NCBI RefSeq assembly: GCF_003574655.1
Contig: NZ_QNUM01000008.1
Coordinates: 172,313-236,312 of the forward strand
Length of the DNA stretch: 64,000 bases
From: Cohaesibacter haloalkalitolerans
GTDB taxonomy: Bacteria > Pseudomonadota > Alphaproteobacteria > Rhizobiales > Cohaesibacteraceae
Direction: 5' to 3'
Below are positions 8,391 to 16,717 of the stretch, in pieces (within the stretch, counting starts at the first letter, position 1; every line of letters begins with the position of its first letter). A program made the position numbers and the translations under genes. The notes below the pieces were generated by a model, which had not been told where the DNA came from, made no database searches, and worked only from the letters and a program-made list of their open reading frames with translations.

Positions 8391-8939
8391 TCAGTCGGCG
8401 GCCCTTGCCGCAAAGGCGTTGGCAATCATGCCTATCTGATCGCCAACCGGGTTGGCCTGCAAGGGGATGTCCCGACTGTCATCGGTAGCCCGCTTGGAAT
8501 AGATCACTTCATCGAGATGACGGATGCGCTTCTGCATGTGCATGGACTGTTCGATGAGGTCACGCAGGCGAACCGGCAATTCGTCCCACCCTGGGCTCTC
8601 CTTGGAGGAAGACAGCCCATGCAGACGCACCTTGTTCTTTTCCTGCCCGGCCTGTTCCAGCGTCATTTCGCCTTCATTGACAGCCCGTTGCAGCAACAGC
8701 CAGGAAGCCATCTGCATCAGTCGTGTTGTGAGGCGCATGGATTCGGTCGCATAGGCAAGCGAGGCCACCCGTGGCAAACTCTTCGCCTCGGCGCGCCCTT
8801 CTCCATCAAGATAGTCGGCAGCTTCTTCAACCAGCGCCATACCGTCCCTGAAGAGGGTCTTGAAACTATCGGAATCTGCAAGCTTTGCCCCGAAGGATAC
8901 CGGGGTGGAGCTGTGGGTATGCTTTCGCTTGTCGTTCAT
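8391..8939 (-). CDS. DUF1465 family protein
   Basis: The 182-residue product matches the DUF1465 family, which is nearly confined to alphaproteobacteria and has no established function. It is helical and soluble, with the conserved core YATESMRLTTRLMQMASWLLLQRAV near residues 64-88 and the region RLRDLIEQS(M)xMQKRIRHLDE near 125-147. There is no signal peptide or membrane segment. It is a single gene with its own terminator. Some surveys group the family with cell-cycle or CtrA-linked genes, but nothing here proves that. Confidence 0.85.
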   Translation of the reverse strand: MNDKRKHTHSSTPVSFGAKLADSDSFKTLFRDGMALVEEAADYLDGEGRAEAKSLPRVASLAYATESMRLTTRLMQMASWLLLQRAVNEGEMTLEQAGQEKNKVRLHGLSSSKESPGWDELPVRLRDLIEQSMHMQKRIRHLDEVIYSKRATDDSRDIPLQANPVGDQIGMIANAFAARAAD

Positions 8940-9771
8940 GTGACCTCCAAATGCCTGGCCATGCCTACCATGTCCGATGTGTCAAATTCAAACAGACATT
9001 GCACCAAATTGTCATTTCGGAGAATAACAAGCACAAACCATGCCATTGACGAAATGCAATATTGACAGATGCTCCTGCAGCTTAAAAAGCGCCAGATTGG
9101 TCAGGTTAATGCGAGACATTATCAGAATCGGAGGCCAAGAGCCAACATTTCCGGGCAGGCTTGCCAAAACATGTGAAGCAAATATGTTGAGGTGAACGAA
9201 CCAGCGCCCCAAACCAGTAAAATGACCAATGCAAGAGAGCCCCATTTTGATACAAATTGCCACCTGCTTCGGCAAAGGAATTCCCGCTCCGAAACGGCAG
9301 GAACCATCCAGTTGGTTAACAATTCTCTAACAGCGGGGTACATCTGGCGCGACAGACACCATCAGAGGTTCGACCGTCGAGCATCGTAAGAACGGGGGGG
9401 CTATCCGGCCTCGTTTACTCCTGTCTCCTCGCACAAAAAAAGAGCCGCACCAGCGGCTCTCAGGAGTTAACAGGGAGGCGTCAAACAGAGTGACAGGAGC
9501 CACTCGAAATCCAAAATATTGGATAGTCTAATTAACGCAAATAATAATTAATTTTTCGTTAAATACCAAAAAACAATTTAAATATTCAGAATACATCCGA
9601 AATTTAAACATAAATATACAAAATTTTGATTACAATTTACACGGAACAACAAAAAATTTACCTATATATACTTGAACTCACCACCAACCACCCAATCCCA
9701 CTGATGGACAGAATATCATTAAGCCATTGAGCGCATTCCCTTAACCGGGTTTTTCGGCTAGAAATGACGCA
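8940..9771. other. AT-rich intergenic region of 830 bp
   Basis: The stretch is much poorer in GC than its neighbours, especially 9500-9720. No frame has family-like codon use or a good ribosome site. It holds an orphan minus-strand terminator at 9435-9460 and a CtrA-like TTAA-N7-TTAA at 9548-9562, which may be chance in such AT-rich DNA. A short non-coding RNA on the minus strand is possible. Confidence 0.5.
9435..9460 (-). terminator. Orphan Rho-independent terminator
   Basis: The stem AGAGCCGC/GCGGCTCT (9441-9448 with 9453-9460) is followed on the minus strand by a run of seven T. No minus-strand gene lies within 300 bases upstream of it. Confidence 0.8.
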
Positions 9772-10800
9772 ATGTCAGAAAACTCCAGCCAGACAGGTAT
9801 GATCATGCAGATAGCAACGGAAATGAGAGCAATCGTGGCCCCCGAGCCGGGAGGACCGGAAAAGCTTCAAATCATCACGCGCCCTGTTCCCACACCTTCG
9901 GACGATGAAGTGCTGATCAAGGTCAAGGCCGCGGGCGTCAATCGTCCCGATTGCATCCAGCGCGCAGGCAACTACCCGCCTCCTCCGGGTGCATCGGACA
10001 TTCTGGGACTGGAAGTCGCAGGCGAGATCGTAAAGGTTGGTGCCAACGTCAAGACCTGGAATGTTGGCGACAAGGCAACGGCTCTGGTGTCCGGCGGTGG
10101 CTATGCCGAATATTGCGTCGCCCATGCCGGCAGTGTTCTCGAAATCCCCAAGAACTGGAGCTTCACGGAAGCCGCCAGCGTACCGGAAAACATCTTCACG
10201 GTCTGGCACAACGTCTTCCAGCGCGGCAAGCTGCGCCCCGAGGAAACACTGCTGGTCCATGGCGGCTCGTCAGGCATCGGCCTCACCGCCGTGCAGCTGG
10301 GCAAGGCCTTTGGCGCCAAGGTTGCAGTGACCGCAGGCAGCGAGGAAAAATGCAAGGCCTGCCTCGATCTGGGCGCCGACCTCGCCATCAATTACAAGAC
10401 CCAGGACTTCGTTACCGAGATCAAGAACTGGACCAACAAGAAGGGCGTCAATGTCATTCTGGACATGGTTGGCGGTGACTATATCTCCAAGAACTATGTC
10501 ATTGCTGCCGAAGACGGTCGCATCGTCCAGATCGCCTTCCTCAACGGCGGCGTTGCCGAAGTCGACTTCCGTCGCCTGATGATGAAACGCCTGATCCACA
10601 CCGGATCAACCCTGCGCGCCCGCTCCTACGAGGTAAAGGCCGAAATCGCAGCAGATCTGAGAAAGGAAGTCTGGCAGCTTCTCTCCTGCGGCCTGATCAA
10701 ACCGCAGATCTACAAAGTCTTTCCGTTCGAGGAAGCCGTAAAAGCGCATGAGCTGATGGAAAGCTCAAATCACATCGGCAAGATCATGCTGGAACTGTGA
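9772..10800 (+). CDS. NAD(P)H:quinone oxidoreductase, zeta-crystallin/PIG3 type
   Basis: The 342-residue product is a zinc-free medium-chain dehydrogenase. The catalytic GroES-like domain carries VKAAGVNRPDCIQRAGNYPPPPGASD, typical of the PIG3 branch, and a Rossmann domain follows with HGGSSGIGLTAVQL as the NAD(P)H loop. It should reduce quinones or other electrophilic carbonyls in the cytoplasm. The start is uncertain: ATG codons at 9772, 9799, 9805 and 9823 are in frame, and family members usually begin at MRAIVAPEPGG (9823). The gene stands alone between an AT-rich gap and a terminator that overlaps its stop codon. Confidence 0.88.
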   Translation: MSENSSQTGMIMQIATEMRAIVAPEPGGPEKLQIITRPVPTPSDDEVLIKVKAAGVNRPDCIQRAGNYPPPPGASDILGLEVAGEIVKVGANVKTWNVGDKATALVSGGGYAEYCVAHAGSVLEIPKNWSFTEAASVPENIFTVWHNVFQRGKLRPEETLLVHGGSSGIGLTAVQLGKAFGAKVAVTAGSEEKCKACLDLGADLAINYKTQDFVTEIKNWTNKKGVNVILDMVGGDYISKNYVIAAEDGRIVQIAFLNGGVAEVDFRRLMMKRLIHTGSTLRARSYEVKAEIAADLRKEVWQLLSCGLIKPQIYKVFPFEEAVKAHELMESSNHIGKIMLEL

Positions 10801-10827
10801 GGGCACTGCCCTCACTTTTCGTTTTTC
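10799..10827 (+). terminator. Terminator overlapping the oxidoreductase stop codon
   Basis: The stem GAGGGC/GCCCTC (10799-10804 with 10808-10813) begins inside the TGA and is followed by two T-runs. Confidence 0.7.
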
Positions 10828-10992
10828 TGGTCAGACAAAGTTCATCTTAATTGTTTGTTTACACCAAATTAAGGAAGGCGGCCGCCCTCGTGAAAACCCG
10901 GAGAGGCGAAATGAATTAGTAAGGCAAATCCTGTTGAATAGGGAAAGTTATTTGCCCAAAGGACATCCTGCGATGTCCATACAGGATCTGCC

Positions 10993-12600
10993 ATGCGCAT
11001 TGTCTCGCATCTCTTTTCAAGCTTTCGCTCACGCAAGTCGCCTTCTGCCGCTCAACCGGACCATATCGGCGATGGTGCCAAAGCAGAAAAACGCTCCTTT
11101 CTGCACGATGAAAGCGGAGCAATTGCCATTATCCTTGCCGTGGCCCTCATTCCCATCATCCTCATGCTGGGTGCTGCGGTTGACTATGCCCGCATCTCGC
11201 TTGCCCGTTCCGAAGCACAGGATGCCCTTGATGCGGCAACGCTGGCCGCTGTCAAACAGGTTGGCAAACTGACCGACGGCGAAATCCGCAGCATGATTGA
11301 AGCCTATGTGGGCGCGAATGGCCCGAGCGGCAGCACTGTCAAAATCGACCTCGTGCAAATCGAGCAAAACCCCATATCCCTGAAGGTCTGGGCATCCGGC
11401 TCAACCCCAACAACCTTCATGCAGCTGGCGGACATCCAGTCGTCCGATTTCTCCATCGTGTCCAAGACTGTCGCCGGCAACAAGACGCTGGAAGTCGTCA
11501 TGGTCCTCGACAACTCCGGCTCCATGGCCTCCTCTGCGGGAACCAAGACCAGAATTCAGGCCCTCAGAGATGCAGCCACCGAACTGGTTGAAACTCTGGA
11601 CGAGAAAAAGCAGGACGACGATGCCCTCAGCTTTGGCATCGTGCCCTTTACCCAGTTGGTGCGATTGCCAGAAGGCCTTGAAGACTCCCAATGGCTCGAT
11701 CAGGAGGGCGTTTCTTCCATTCATCAGGAAAACTTGCCTCCCAAAGCCAAACGCTTCGATCTCTTCAACACATTGACAGATCCCTATACCCGCCGTGCAG
11801 TGAAATGGGCTGGCTGCGTCGAAGCGCGCCCGCATCCGTTTGACATCGAAGACACCACACCGGGGTCAGCAAGACCGGACAGCTATTTCGTTCCCTTCTT
11901 CCATCCGGACAGGCGGGAACAAAACAACCACCATTACAATTACTGGAGCTGGGACTACTATCTGCCACGTGCCGGCTTTGCCAGAAATCAGACCAAGGCT
12001 GATCAGGATGCCTTTGGTTACTATTACAAACAGACCATCAACACCAGCGGTTATAGCCCCAATTATTTGTGCGACATGCCGCGTATCATGCCTCTGACCC
12101 ACGACACCACCGCCATCAAGACCCATATCTCGACCATGCGAGCCAATGGTGCCACCAACATTCACATGGGCACCATCTGGGGCTTGCGCCTGCTCTCGCC
12201 ACAAGCCCCCTTCACCGAGGGCCGAGGCTATGATGACGAGGAGAATATCAAGGCCCTCATCATCATGACCGATGGTGACAACACCTATTACAACGACAGT
12301 TACCATGCCTATGGCTGGTCTGATGACGGTCGCATTTCGGGCTCCTCCTCGATTGTCGGCGAAATGAACAAGCGCACCGTTGAAGCCTGCGAGGCCGCCA
12401 AGAATGCCATCTCTGACAGCAGCCGGAAAATCAAGATTTTCACGATCTTCTTTGGCTATCCGTCCGTATCCTCGGCCAACATGCTCAAGAGCTGTGCCAG
12501 CAAGGAAGAATGGTACAAGAGTGTCAGCAATGCCAACGAGTTGTCCGAGGTATTCCAGAGCATTGCATCCGAGCTGAGCAATCTCCGCCTCGTGGAATAG
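10993..12600 (+). CDS. TadG-like pilus protein with von Willebrand A domain
   Basis: The 535-residue product starts with a cationic stretch and a TadE/TadG-type transmembrane segment (about 43-65), preceded by FLHDESGAIAI, a pattern like that of pseudopilins. A von Willebrand A domain follows, with the metal-site motif VLDNSGSM near 171-178 and a later TDGDN. TadG proteins belong to Flp/Tad pilus systems, but no other tad gene lies within the window, so this is a stand-alone copy, as is common in Rhizobiales. It should face the periplasm and bind a divalent metal. A terminator lies 27 bases after the stop. Confidence 0.82.
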   Translation: MRIVSHLFSSFRSRKSPSAAQPDHIGDGAKAEKRSFLHDESGAIAIILAVALIPIILMLGAAVDYARISLARSEAQDALDAATLAAVKQVGKLTDGEIRSMIEAYVGANGPSGSTVKIDLVQIEQNPISLKVWASGSTPTTFMQLADIQSSDFSIVSKTVAGNKTLEVVMVLDNSGSMASSAGTKTRIQALRDAATELVETLDEKKQDDDALSFGIVPFTQLVRLPEGLEDSQWLDQEGVSSIHQENLPPKAKRFDLFNTLTDPYTRRAVKWAGCVEARPHPFDIEDTTPGSARPDSYFVPFFHPDRREQNNHHYNYWSWDYYLPRAGFARNQTKADQDAFGYYYKQTINTSGYSPNYLCDMPRIMPLTHDTTAIKTHISTMRANGATNIHMGTIWGLRLLSPQAPFTEGRGYDDEENIKALIIMTDGDNTYYNDSYHAYGWSDDGRISGSSSIVGEMNKRTVEACEAAKNAISDSSRKIKIFTIFFGYPSVSSANMLKSCASKEEWYKSVSNANELSEVFQSIASELSNLRLVE

Positions 12601-12627
12601 GCCAAAGAACAAGCGCATAAACAGTCA

Positions 12628-12660
12628 AAAACGCCCCCAAATCAACAAATGGGGCGTTTT
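12628..12660 (+). terminator. Rho-independent terminator of tadG-like gene
   Basis: A 10-bp stem AAAACGCCCC/GGGGCGTTTT (12628-12637 with 12651-12660) carries its own T-run. Confidence 0.88.
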
Positions 12661-12665
12661 CTTGT

Positions 12666-12694
12666 TTGCGCATTGCGCCCAATGCAAGTATAGT
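12666..12694 (+). promoter_or_regulatory. Putative trcR promoter
   Basis: TTGCGC (12666-12671) and TATAGT (12689-12694) are separated by exactly 17 bases, 82 bases before the trcR start codon. Confidence 0.5.
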
Positions 12695-12776
12695 CCGGCT
12701 ATTCCCTGTCAATTCAAACGAGTCTTGAGAGGCTGATCTGGAAGAAACCCAGGTCAAGCTACAATGAGGATGTACC

Positions 12777-13496
12777 ATGTCGAATGCACCATTGATGCCG
12801 AAAGCAACCGCAGTCTGGCTGGTCGATAACACTGCGTTGTCTTTCGACCAGATTGCTGCTTTCTGCAAATTGCATCCATTGGAAATCAAAGCGATTGCAG
12901 ACGGAGAGGCCGCCCAGGGTATCAAGGGCCAGGACCCCGTCATGACCGGTCAGTTGACCCGCGAAGAAATCGAGAAGGCACAGAAAGACCCGAAATACCG
13001 CCTGAAGCTGGCACCGCCAAAGGTGACCGTGCCCGAGGCAAAACGTCGTGGCCCGCGCTACACACCGGTTTCCAAGCGGCAGGATCGCCCGAACGCCATT
13101 CTGTGGCTGGTGCGCAATCATCCCGAATTGAAAGACCAGCAGATCGTTCGTCTGGTTGGCACCACCAAGCCGACCATTGAGGCCATCCGCAACCGTACAC
13201 ACTGGAATTCGGGACAGTTGACCCCAATGGATCCCGTCACGCTGGGTATCTGCAAGCAGATCGACCTTGACTTTGAAGTCAAGAAATCCGCCGCCGACGC
13301 TCCCGCTCAGCAGGAGTATCAGGAAGATCCGACCTTGCTGTCGCCGGAAGAATCCCTGGCAACGACCCCGGCCGATCCGTTTGGCAACTTCAAGCCGACC
13401 CAGAAGCCGATTGACGACGACGACATCATTCCGGATGCCGCCTCGGTCTTCGCCAACTTCCAGTCATCGTCCAAGGATGATGACGACGAGGATTGA
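12777..13496 (+). CDS. trcR: TrcR family cell-cycle transcriptional regulator (DUF1013)
   Basis: The 239-residue product matches the alphaproteobacterial DUF1013 family. The N-terminal half contains WLVDNTALSFDQIAAFC, a helix-turn-helix-like element, and a second related element is NAILWLVRNHPELKDQQIVRLVGTTKPTI near residues 103-131. The acidic C-terminus (DDDDED) is low-complexity. In Caulobacter relatives TrcR has been reported as an RNA-polymerase-associated regulator active in cell-cycle transcription. It is single-gene, with its own promoter and terminator. The fit in length and motifs is close. Confidence 0.9.
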   Translation: MSNAPLMPKATAVWLVDNTALSFDQIAAFCKLHPLEIKAIADGEAAQGIKGQDPVMTGQLTREEIEKAQKDPKYRLKLAPPKVTVPEAKRRGPRYTPVSKRQDRPNAILWLVRNHPELKDQQIVRLVGTTKPTIEAIRNRTHWNSGQLTPMDPVTLGICKQIDLDFEVKKSAADAPAQQEYQEDPTLLSPEESLATTPADPFGNFKPTQKPIDDDDIIPDAASVFANFQSSSKDDDDED

Positions 13497-13525
13497 TGAC
13501 CTGACGGCGCATCCACCGATCAAAA

Positions 13526-13558
13526 AAGGCCGGGTTTTTCAACCCGGCCTTTTTGTTT
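13526..13558 (+). terminator. Terminator between trcR and prpE
   Basis: An 11-bp stem AAGGCCGGGTT/AACCCGGCCTT (13526-13536 with 13541-13551) has a T-run on the plus side and an A-run before it, so it can serve both converging genes. Confidence 0.9.
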
Positions 13559-13590
13559 CTTGCTACAGGCCCACGGCCATCAATTCCCGC

Positions 13591-15492
13591 TCAGATACCA
13601 TGCTCGCGCAGCGCATCCTCGATTTCACTGAGGATGGCCGGATCGTCGATCGTTGCAGGCATCTTGTATTCTTCGTGGTCGGCAATGGCCCGCATGGTGC
13701 CACGCAGGATCTTGCCCGAGCGGGTCTTGGGCAGGCGATCCACCGTAACCGCGATCTTGAAGGCCGCCACTGGGCCGATCTTGTCGCGCACCAGCTTGAT
13801 CAGCTCCTTTTCGATCTCCATCGGTGCCCGGTCAACCCCGGATTTCAACACCACAAAGCCGGCAGGCAACTGCCCCTTGAGCTTGTCCGCAATGCCGATC
13901 ACGGCACACTCGGCAACATCGGGATGCCCTGCCAAAACTTCTTCCATGGCACCCGTTGACAGACGGTGACCGGCGACATTGATGATGTCATCGGTGCGCG
14001 ACATGATATAGAGATAGCCGTTCTCGTCCATATAGCCCGCATCGCCGGTCTGGTAGTAGCCCGGGAACTCTTCAAGATAGCTGGACTTGAAGCGCGCATC
14101 ATTTTGCCACAGCCCCGGCAGGTTGCCCGGCGCCAGCGGCAGCTTGATCACGATATTGCCCATCTCGTTGGCGGCCACCGGATGCCCGTCCGCCCCGACG
14201 ATCTGCACGTCATAGCCGGGCATGGCGACGGTCGGCGAACCATGCACCACCGGCAACAATTCGATCCCCACCGGATTGGCGGCAATCGCCCAGCCGGTCT
14301 CCGTCTGCCACCAGTGGTCGATGACAGGAACCTTCAACATGTCCTCGGCCCACTTCACGGTGTCCGGGTCGGCTCGTTCACCGGCAAGGAACAGGGTCCG
14401 CAGCGACGAAAGATCATATTTGCCAATGAAGGTGCCGTTCGGATCTTCCTTCTTGATGGCACGGAAAGCGGTTGGCGCCGTGAACAGTGCAACAACCTTG
14501 TGCTCGTTGATCACCCGCCAGAAGGTGCCCGCATCGGGTGTGCCCACCGGCTTGCCTTCAAACACCACGGTGGTTGCACCGAACAACAGTGGCGCATAGA
14601 CAATGTAGGAGTGACCAACCACCCAGCCCACGTCGGACGCGGCCCAGAAGACCTCTCCGGGCTTGATGCCATAGAGATGCTCCATGCTCCAGTGCAGCGC
14701 CACCATGTGGCCACCGTTGTCGCGCACAACACCCTTGGGCTGGCCGGTGGTGCCTGAAGTGTAGAGGATATACAGCGGGTCGGTTGCCATCACCGGCACA
14801 CAGTCGACAACGCGCTTGCGCTCGATCTCGTCGACAATGGCGGCGTGATAGTTGATATCGCGTCCGGCTTTGAGATCGCACACCAGTTCCTTGCGCTGGA
14901 ACACGATGCACTTCTCGGGCTTGTGGGTTGCCAGCTCGATTGCCTCGTCAAGCAGTGGCTTGTAGGCGACAATGCGATTGGGCTCGACACCGCAGGATGC
15001 GGAAATGATCACCTTGGGCTTGGCATCATTGAGGCGCGTGGCCAGCTCGTTGGCCGCAAATCCACCGAACACCACCGAGTGCACCGCGCCGATACGGGCA
15101 CAGGCGAGCATGGCAAACACCGCCTGCGGAATCATCGGCATATAGACGATCACCCGGTCGCCCTTCTCGACACCGCTGTCCAGCAGCACCGCCGCCAGCG
15201 CCTGCACCTGCAGCTTGACATCGAGATAGGTGTAGGTTTCCTTGTGCCCGGTAATTGGGCTGTCATAAATGAGCGCATCACGCTGCCCGTGTCCGGCATC
15301 AACGTGGCGATCCACCGCATTGTAGCAGGTGTTGCATTCCGCACCGGCAAACCAGCGACCGTAAGTCCCAGCATCAGGATCAAAAATCTTGCTTGCAGGC
15401 TTCACCCAGTCGATTTTTTTGGCTGCATTAGCCCAAAATTCTTCCGGATTGCTCTTCCATCCCTCATAGACTTCCTTGTAAGCTGCTGCCAT
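13591..15492 (-). CDS. prpE: Propionyl-CoA synthetase
   Basis: The 633-residue product is an AMP-forming acyl-CoA synthetase that activates propionate (and more weakly acetate) through an acyl-adenylate. It has the N-terminal ACAS region (EGWKSNPEEFW), P-loop YTSGTTGQPKG near residue 237, WWQTETGWAI near 395, and the C-terminal catalytic lysine in LPKTRSGK (K594). The N-terminus and RDNGGHMVALHWSMEHLYG favour PrpE over acetyl-CoA synthetase. GGGAGG precedes the ATG. It faces a TSUP permease gene divergently. No methylcitrate genes are nearby, so propionyl-CoA probably enters the methylmalonyl route encoded elsewhere. Confidence 0.92.
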   Translation of the reverse strand: MAAAYKEVYEGWKSNPEEFWANAAKKIDWVKPASKIFDPDAGTYGRWFAGAECNTCYNAVDRHVDAGHGQRDALIYDSPITGHKETYTYLDVKLQVQALAAVLLDSGVEKGDRVIVYMPMIPQAVFAMLACARIGAVHSVVFGGFAANELATRLNDAKPKVIISASCGVEPNRIVAYKPLLDEAIELATHKPEKCIVFQRKELVCDLKAGRDINYHAAIVDEIERKRVVDCVPVMATDPLYILYTSGTTGQPKGVVRDNGGHMVALHWSMEHLYGIKPGEVFWAASDVGWVVGHSYIVYAPLLFGATTVVFEGKPVGTPDAGTFWRVINEHKVVALFTAPTAFRAIKKEDPNGTFIGKYDLSSLRTLFLAGERADPDTVKWAEDMLKVPVIDHWWQTETGWAIAANPVGIELLPVVHGSPTVAMPGYDVQIVGADGHPVAANEMGNIVIKLPLAPGNLPGLWQNDARFKSSYLEEFPGYYQTGDAGYMDENGYLYIMSRTDDIINVAGHRLSTGAMEEVLAGHPDVAECAVIGIADKLKGQLPAGFVVLKSGVDRAPMEIEKELIKLVRDKIGPVAAFKIAVTVDRLPKTRSGKILRGTMRAIADHEEYKMPATIDDPAILSEIEDALREHGI

Positions 15493-15676
15493 TCACGCCT
15501 CCCAGCGGTTAAACCATTTCGCCTATGATTACCTGCGGCCAAGAGTTGGGTCTATTCGGCGAAAGAAGGGTTTAGTCTTTAATTTCGTTCGACTTTTTGA
15601 TGTACCCGCGCTAAATTGATACAATTGCACCGCATAGTGACCAAAACAAACCCGAAGCCATCACACACAGTCCACC

Positions 15677-16432
15677 ATGATCACTGATCCATCCTTCTAT
15701 TTCGCGGCGATACCGGCCATCATTCTGGTGGGCATTGCCAAAGGTGGCTTTTGTGCGCCGCTTGCAATGCTCGGGGTTCCGATCCTGTCCCTCGTCATTT
15801 CACCGATTCAGGCCGCAGCCATCCTGCTGCCCATTCTCATCTGCATGGATTTTGTCGGCCTCATCGCCTATCGCGGCAAGGCCAACTGGAGCGTCCTCAA
15901 AAGCATGCTGCCCTATGCCCTGATCGGCATCGGCCTTGGCTGGCTCCTGGCGGGGTATCTCAACGAGCAGATCATCAAGTTTCTTGTCGGTCTCACCGCT
16001 CTTGCCTTTGTCGCCGACTACACATGGCGCACATTGCGAAAAAGGGCCATTGCCACCCGAGGGCCGATCTCCGCTGCCGTATGGGGCACGATAACCGGGC
16101 TGACCAGTTTCATTGCCCATGCCGGTGGCCCTCCCTACCAGATCCACACCTTGCCGCTGGGCATGAAGTCGCTGGTCTTTGCCGGGACCTCGGTCTATTT
16201 TTTCACCGCCATAAACTCGGTCAAACTGATCCCCTATTTCGCCCTCGGCCAGTTCTCGACGCAGAATCTGTGGACCACTCTCGCGCTCGTCCCGTTTGCT
16301 CCGGTCGGCACGATGATCGGTATTTTTCTGATCAAGCGCATCAGTCAGGGGGCTTTCTACCGCATTTCCTATGCGGCGATGTTCCTCATTGCCCTCAAGC
16401 TGTGCCTTGACAGCTTCAGCAAGCTTTTCTGA
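15677..16432 (+). CDS. TSUP (TauE/SafE) family permease
   Basis: The 251-residue integral membrane protein has seven to eight predicted helices. It carries the two TSUP half-repeats, the first with IAKGGFCAPLAMLGVPIL and the second around TSFIAHAGGPPYQIHTLPL. The family exports or imports small sulfonates and sulfur anions, or organic acids, but members cannot be assigned from sequence alone. The divergent prpE gene and the downstream acyl-CoA synthetase suggest a carboxylate is possible, but that is only context. No clear ribosome site precedes the ATG. Confidence 0.87.
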   Translation: MITDPSFYFAAIPAIILVGIAKGGFCAPLAMLGVPILSLVISPIQAAAILLPILICMDFVGLIAYRGKANWSVLKSMLPYALIGIGLGWLLAGYLNEQIIKFLVGLTALAFVADYTWRTLRKRAIATRGPISAAVWGTITGLTSFIAHAGGPPYQIHTLPLGMKSLVFAGTSVYFFTAINSVKLIPYFALGQFSTQNLWTTLALVPFAPVGTMIGIFLIKRISQGAFYRISYAAMFLIALKLCLDSFSKLF

Positions 16433-16717
16433 GCCTTTTAAGAGCGTTCACCTCCGCCCCGATCCCGATAGCGCCCTTGATCCTGAGGGCGCGCAGGAGG
16501 GGCTGTTGCGCCCGTTTCACCCCCATCCCGGCCTGCAGGGCATCGTGCCGGTTTGAGCGACGCAAGCGACCGGCGCAGGGCAAGGAGCCTACCAACAAAT
16601 CCCAATGGCCAATTGAAACTATTGCATTCCTCCGCTTTGATAGTTGCCAGAGAGCGACTTCAGAGAACGACTTCAGTGAACGACCTCAGGGAGCCAGCAA
16701 ACAGGAGAAACGAGGCC
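16433..16717. repeat. Intergenic region with palindromic GC-rich hairpins
   Basis: The 285-base gap holds a 7-bp stem gcgccct/agggcgc (16471-16477 with 16486-16492). It also holds a two-part stem made of gccggt/accggc (16547-16552 with 16569-16574), flanked by an outer cctgc/gcagg pair. Neither has a T-run. The arrangement resembles interspersed palindromic repeats (RIME-like) of rhizobia. No gene is seen. Confidence 0.5.

Noticed and set aside
9122..9343. Minus-strand frame with a hydrophobic stretch (73 codons)
   Set aside because: No ribosome site before its ATG, and it overlaps another open frame with equal length; no family likeness.
9548..9562. CtrA-like TTAA-N7-TTAA in the AT-rich gap
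   Set aside because: The second half lacks the extra C and the region is so AT-rich that chance is likely; kept only as a remark.
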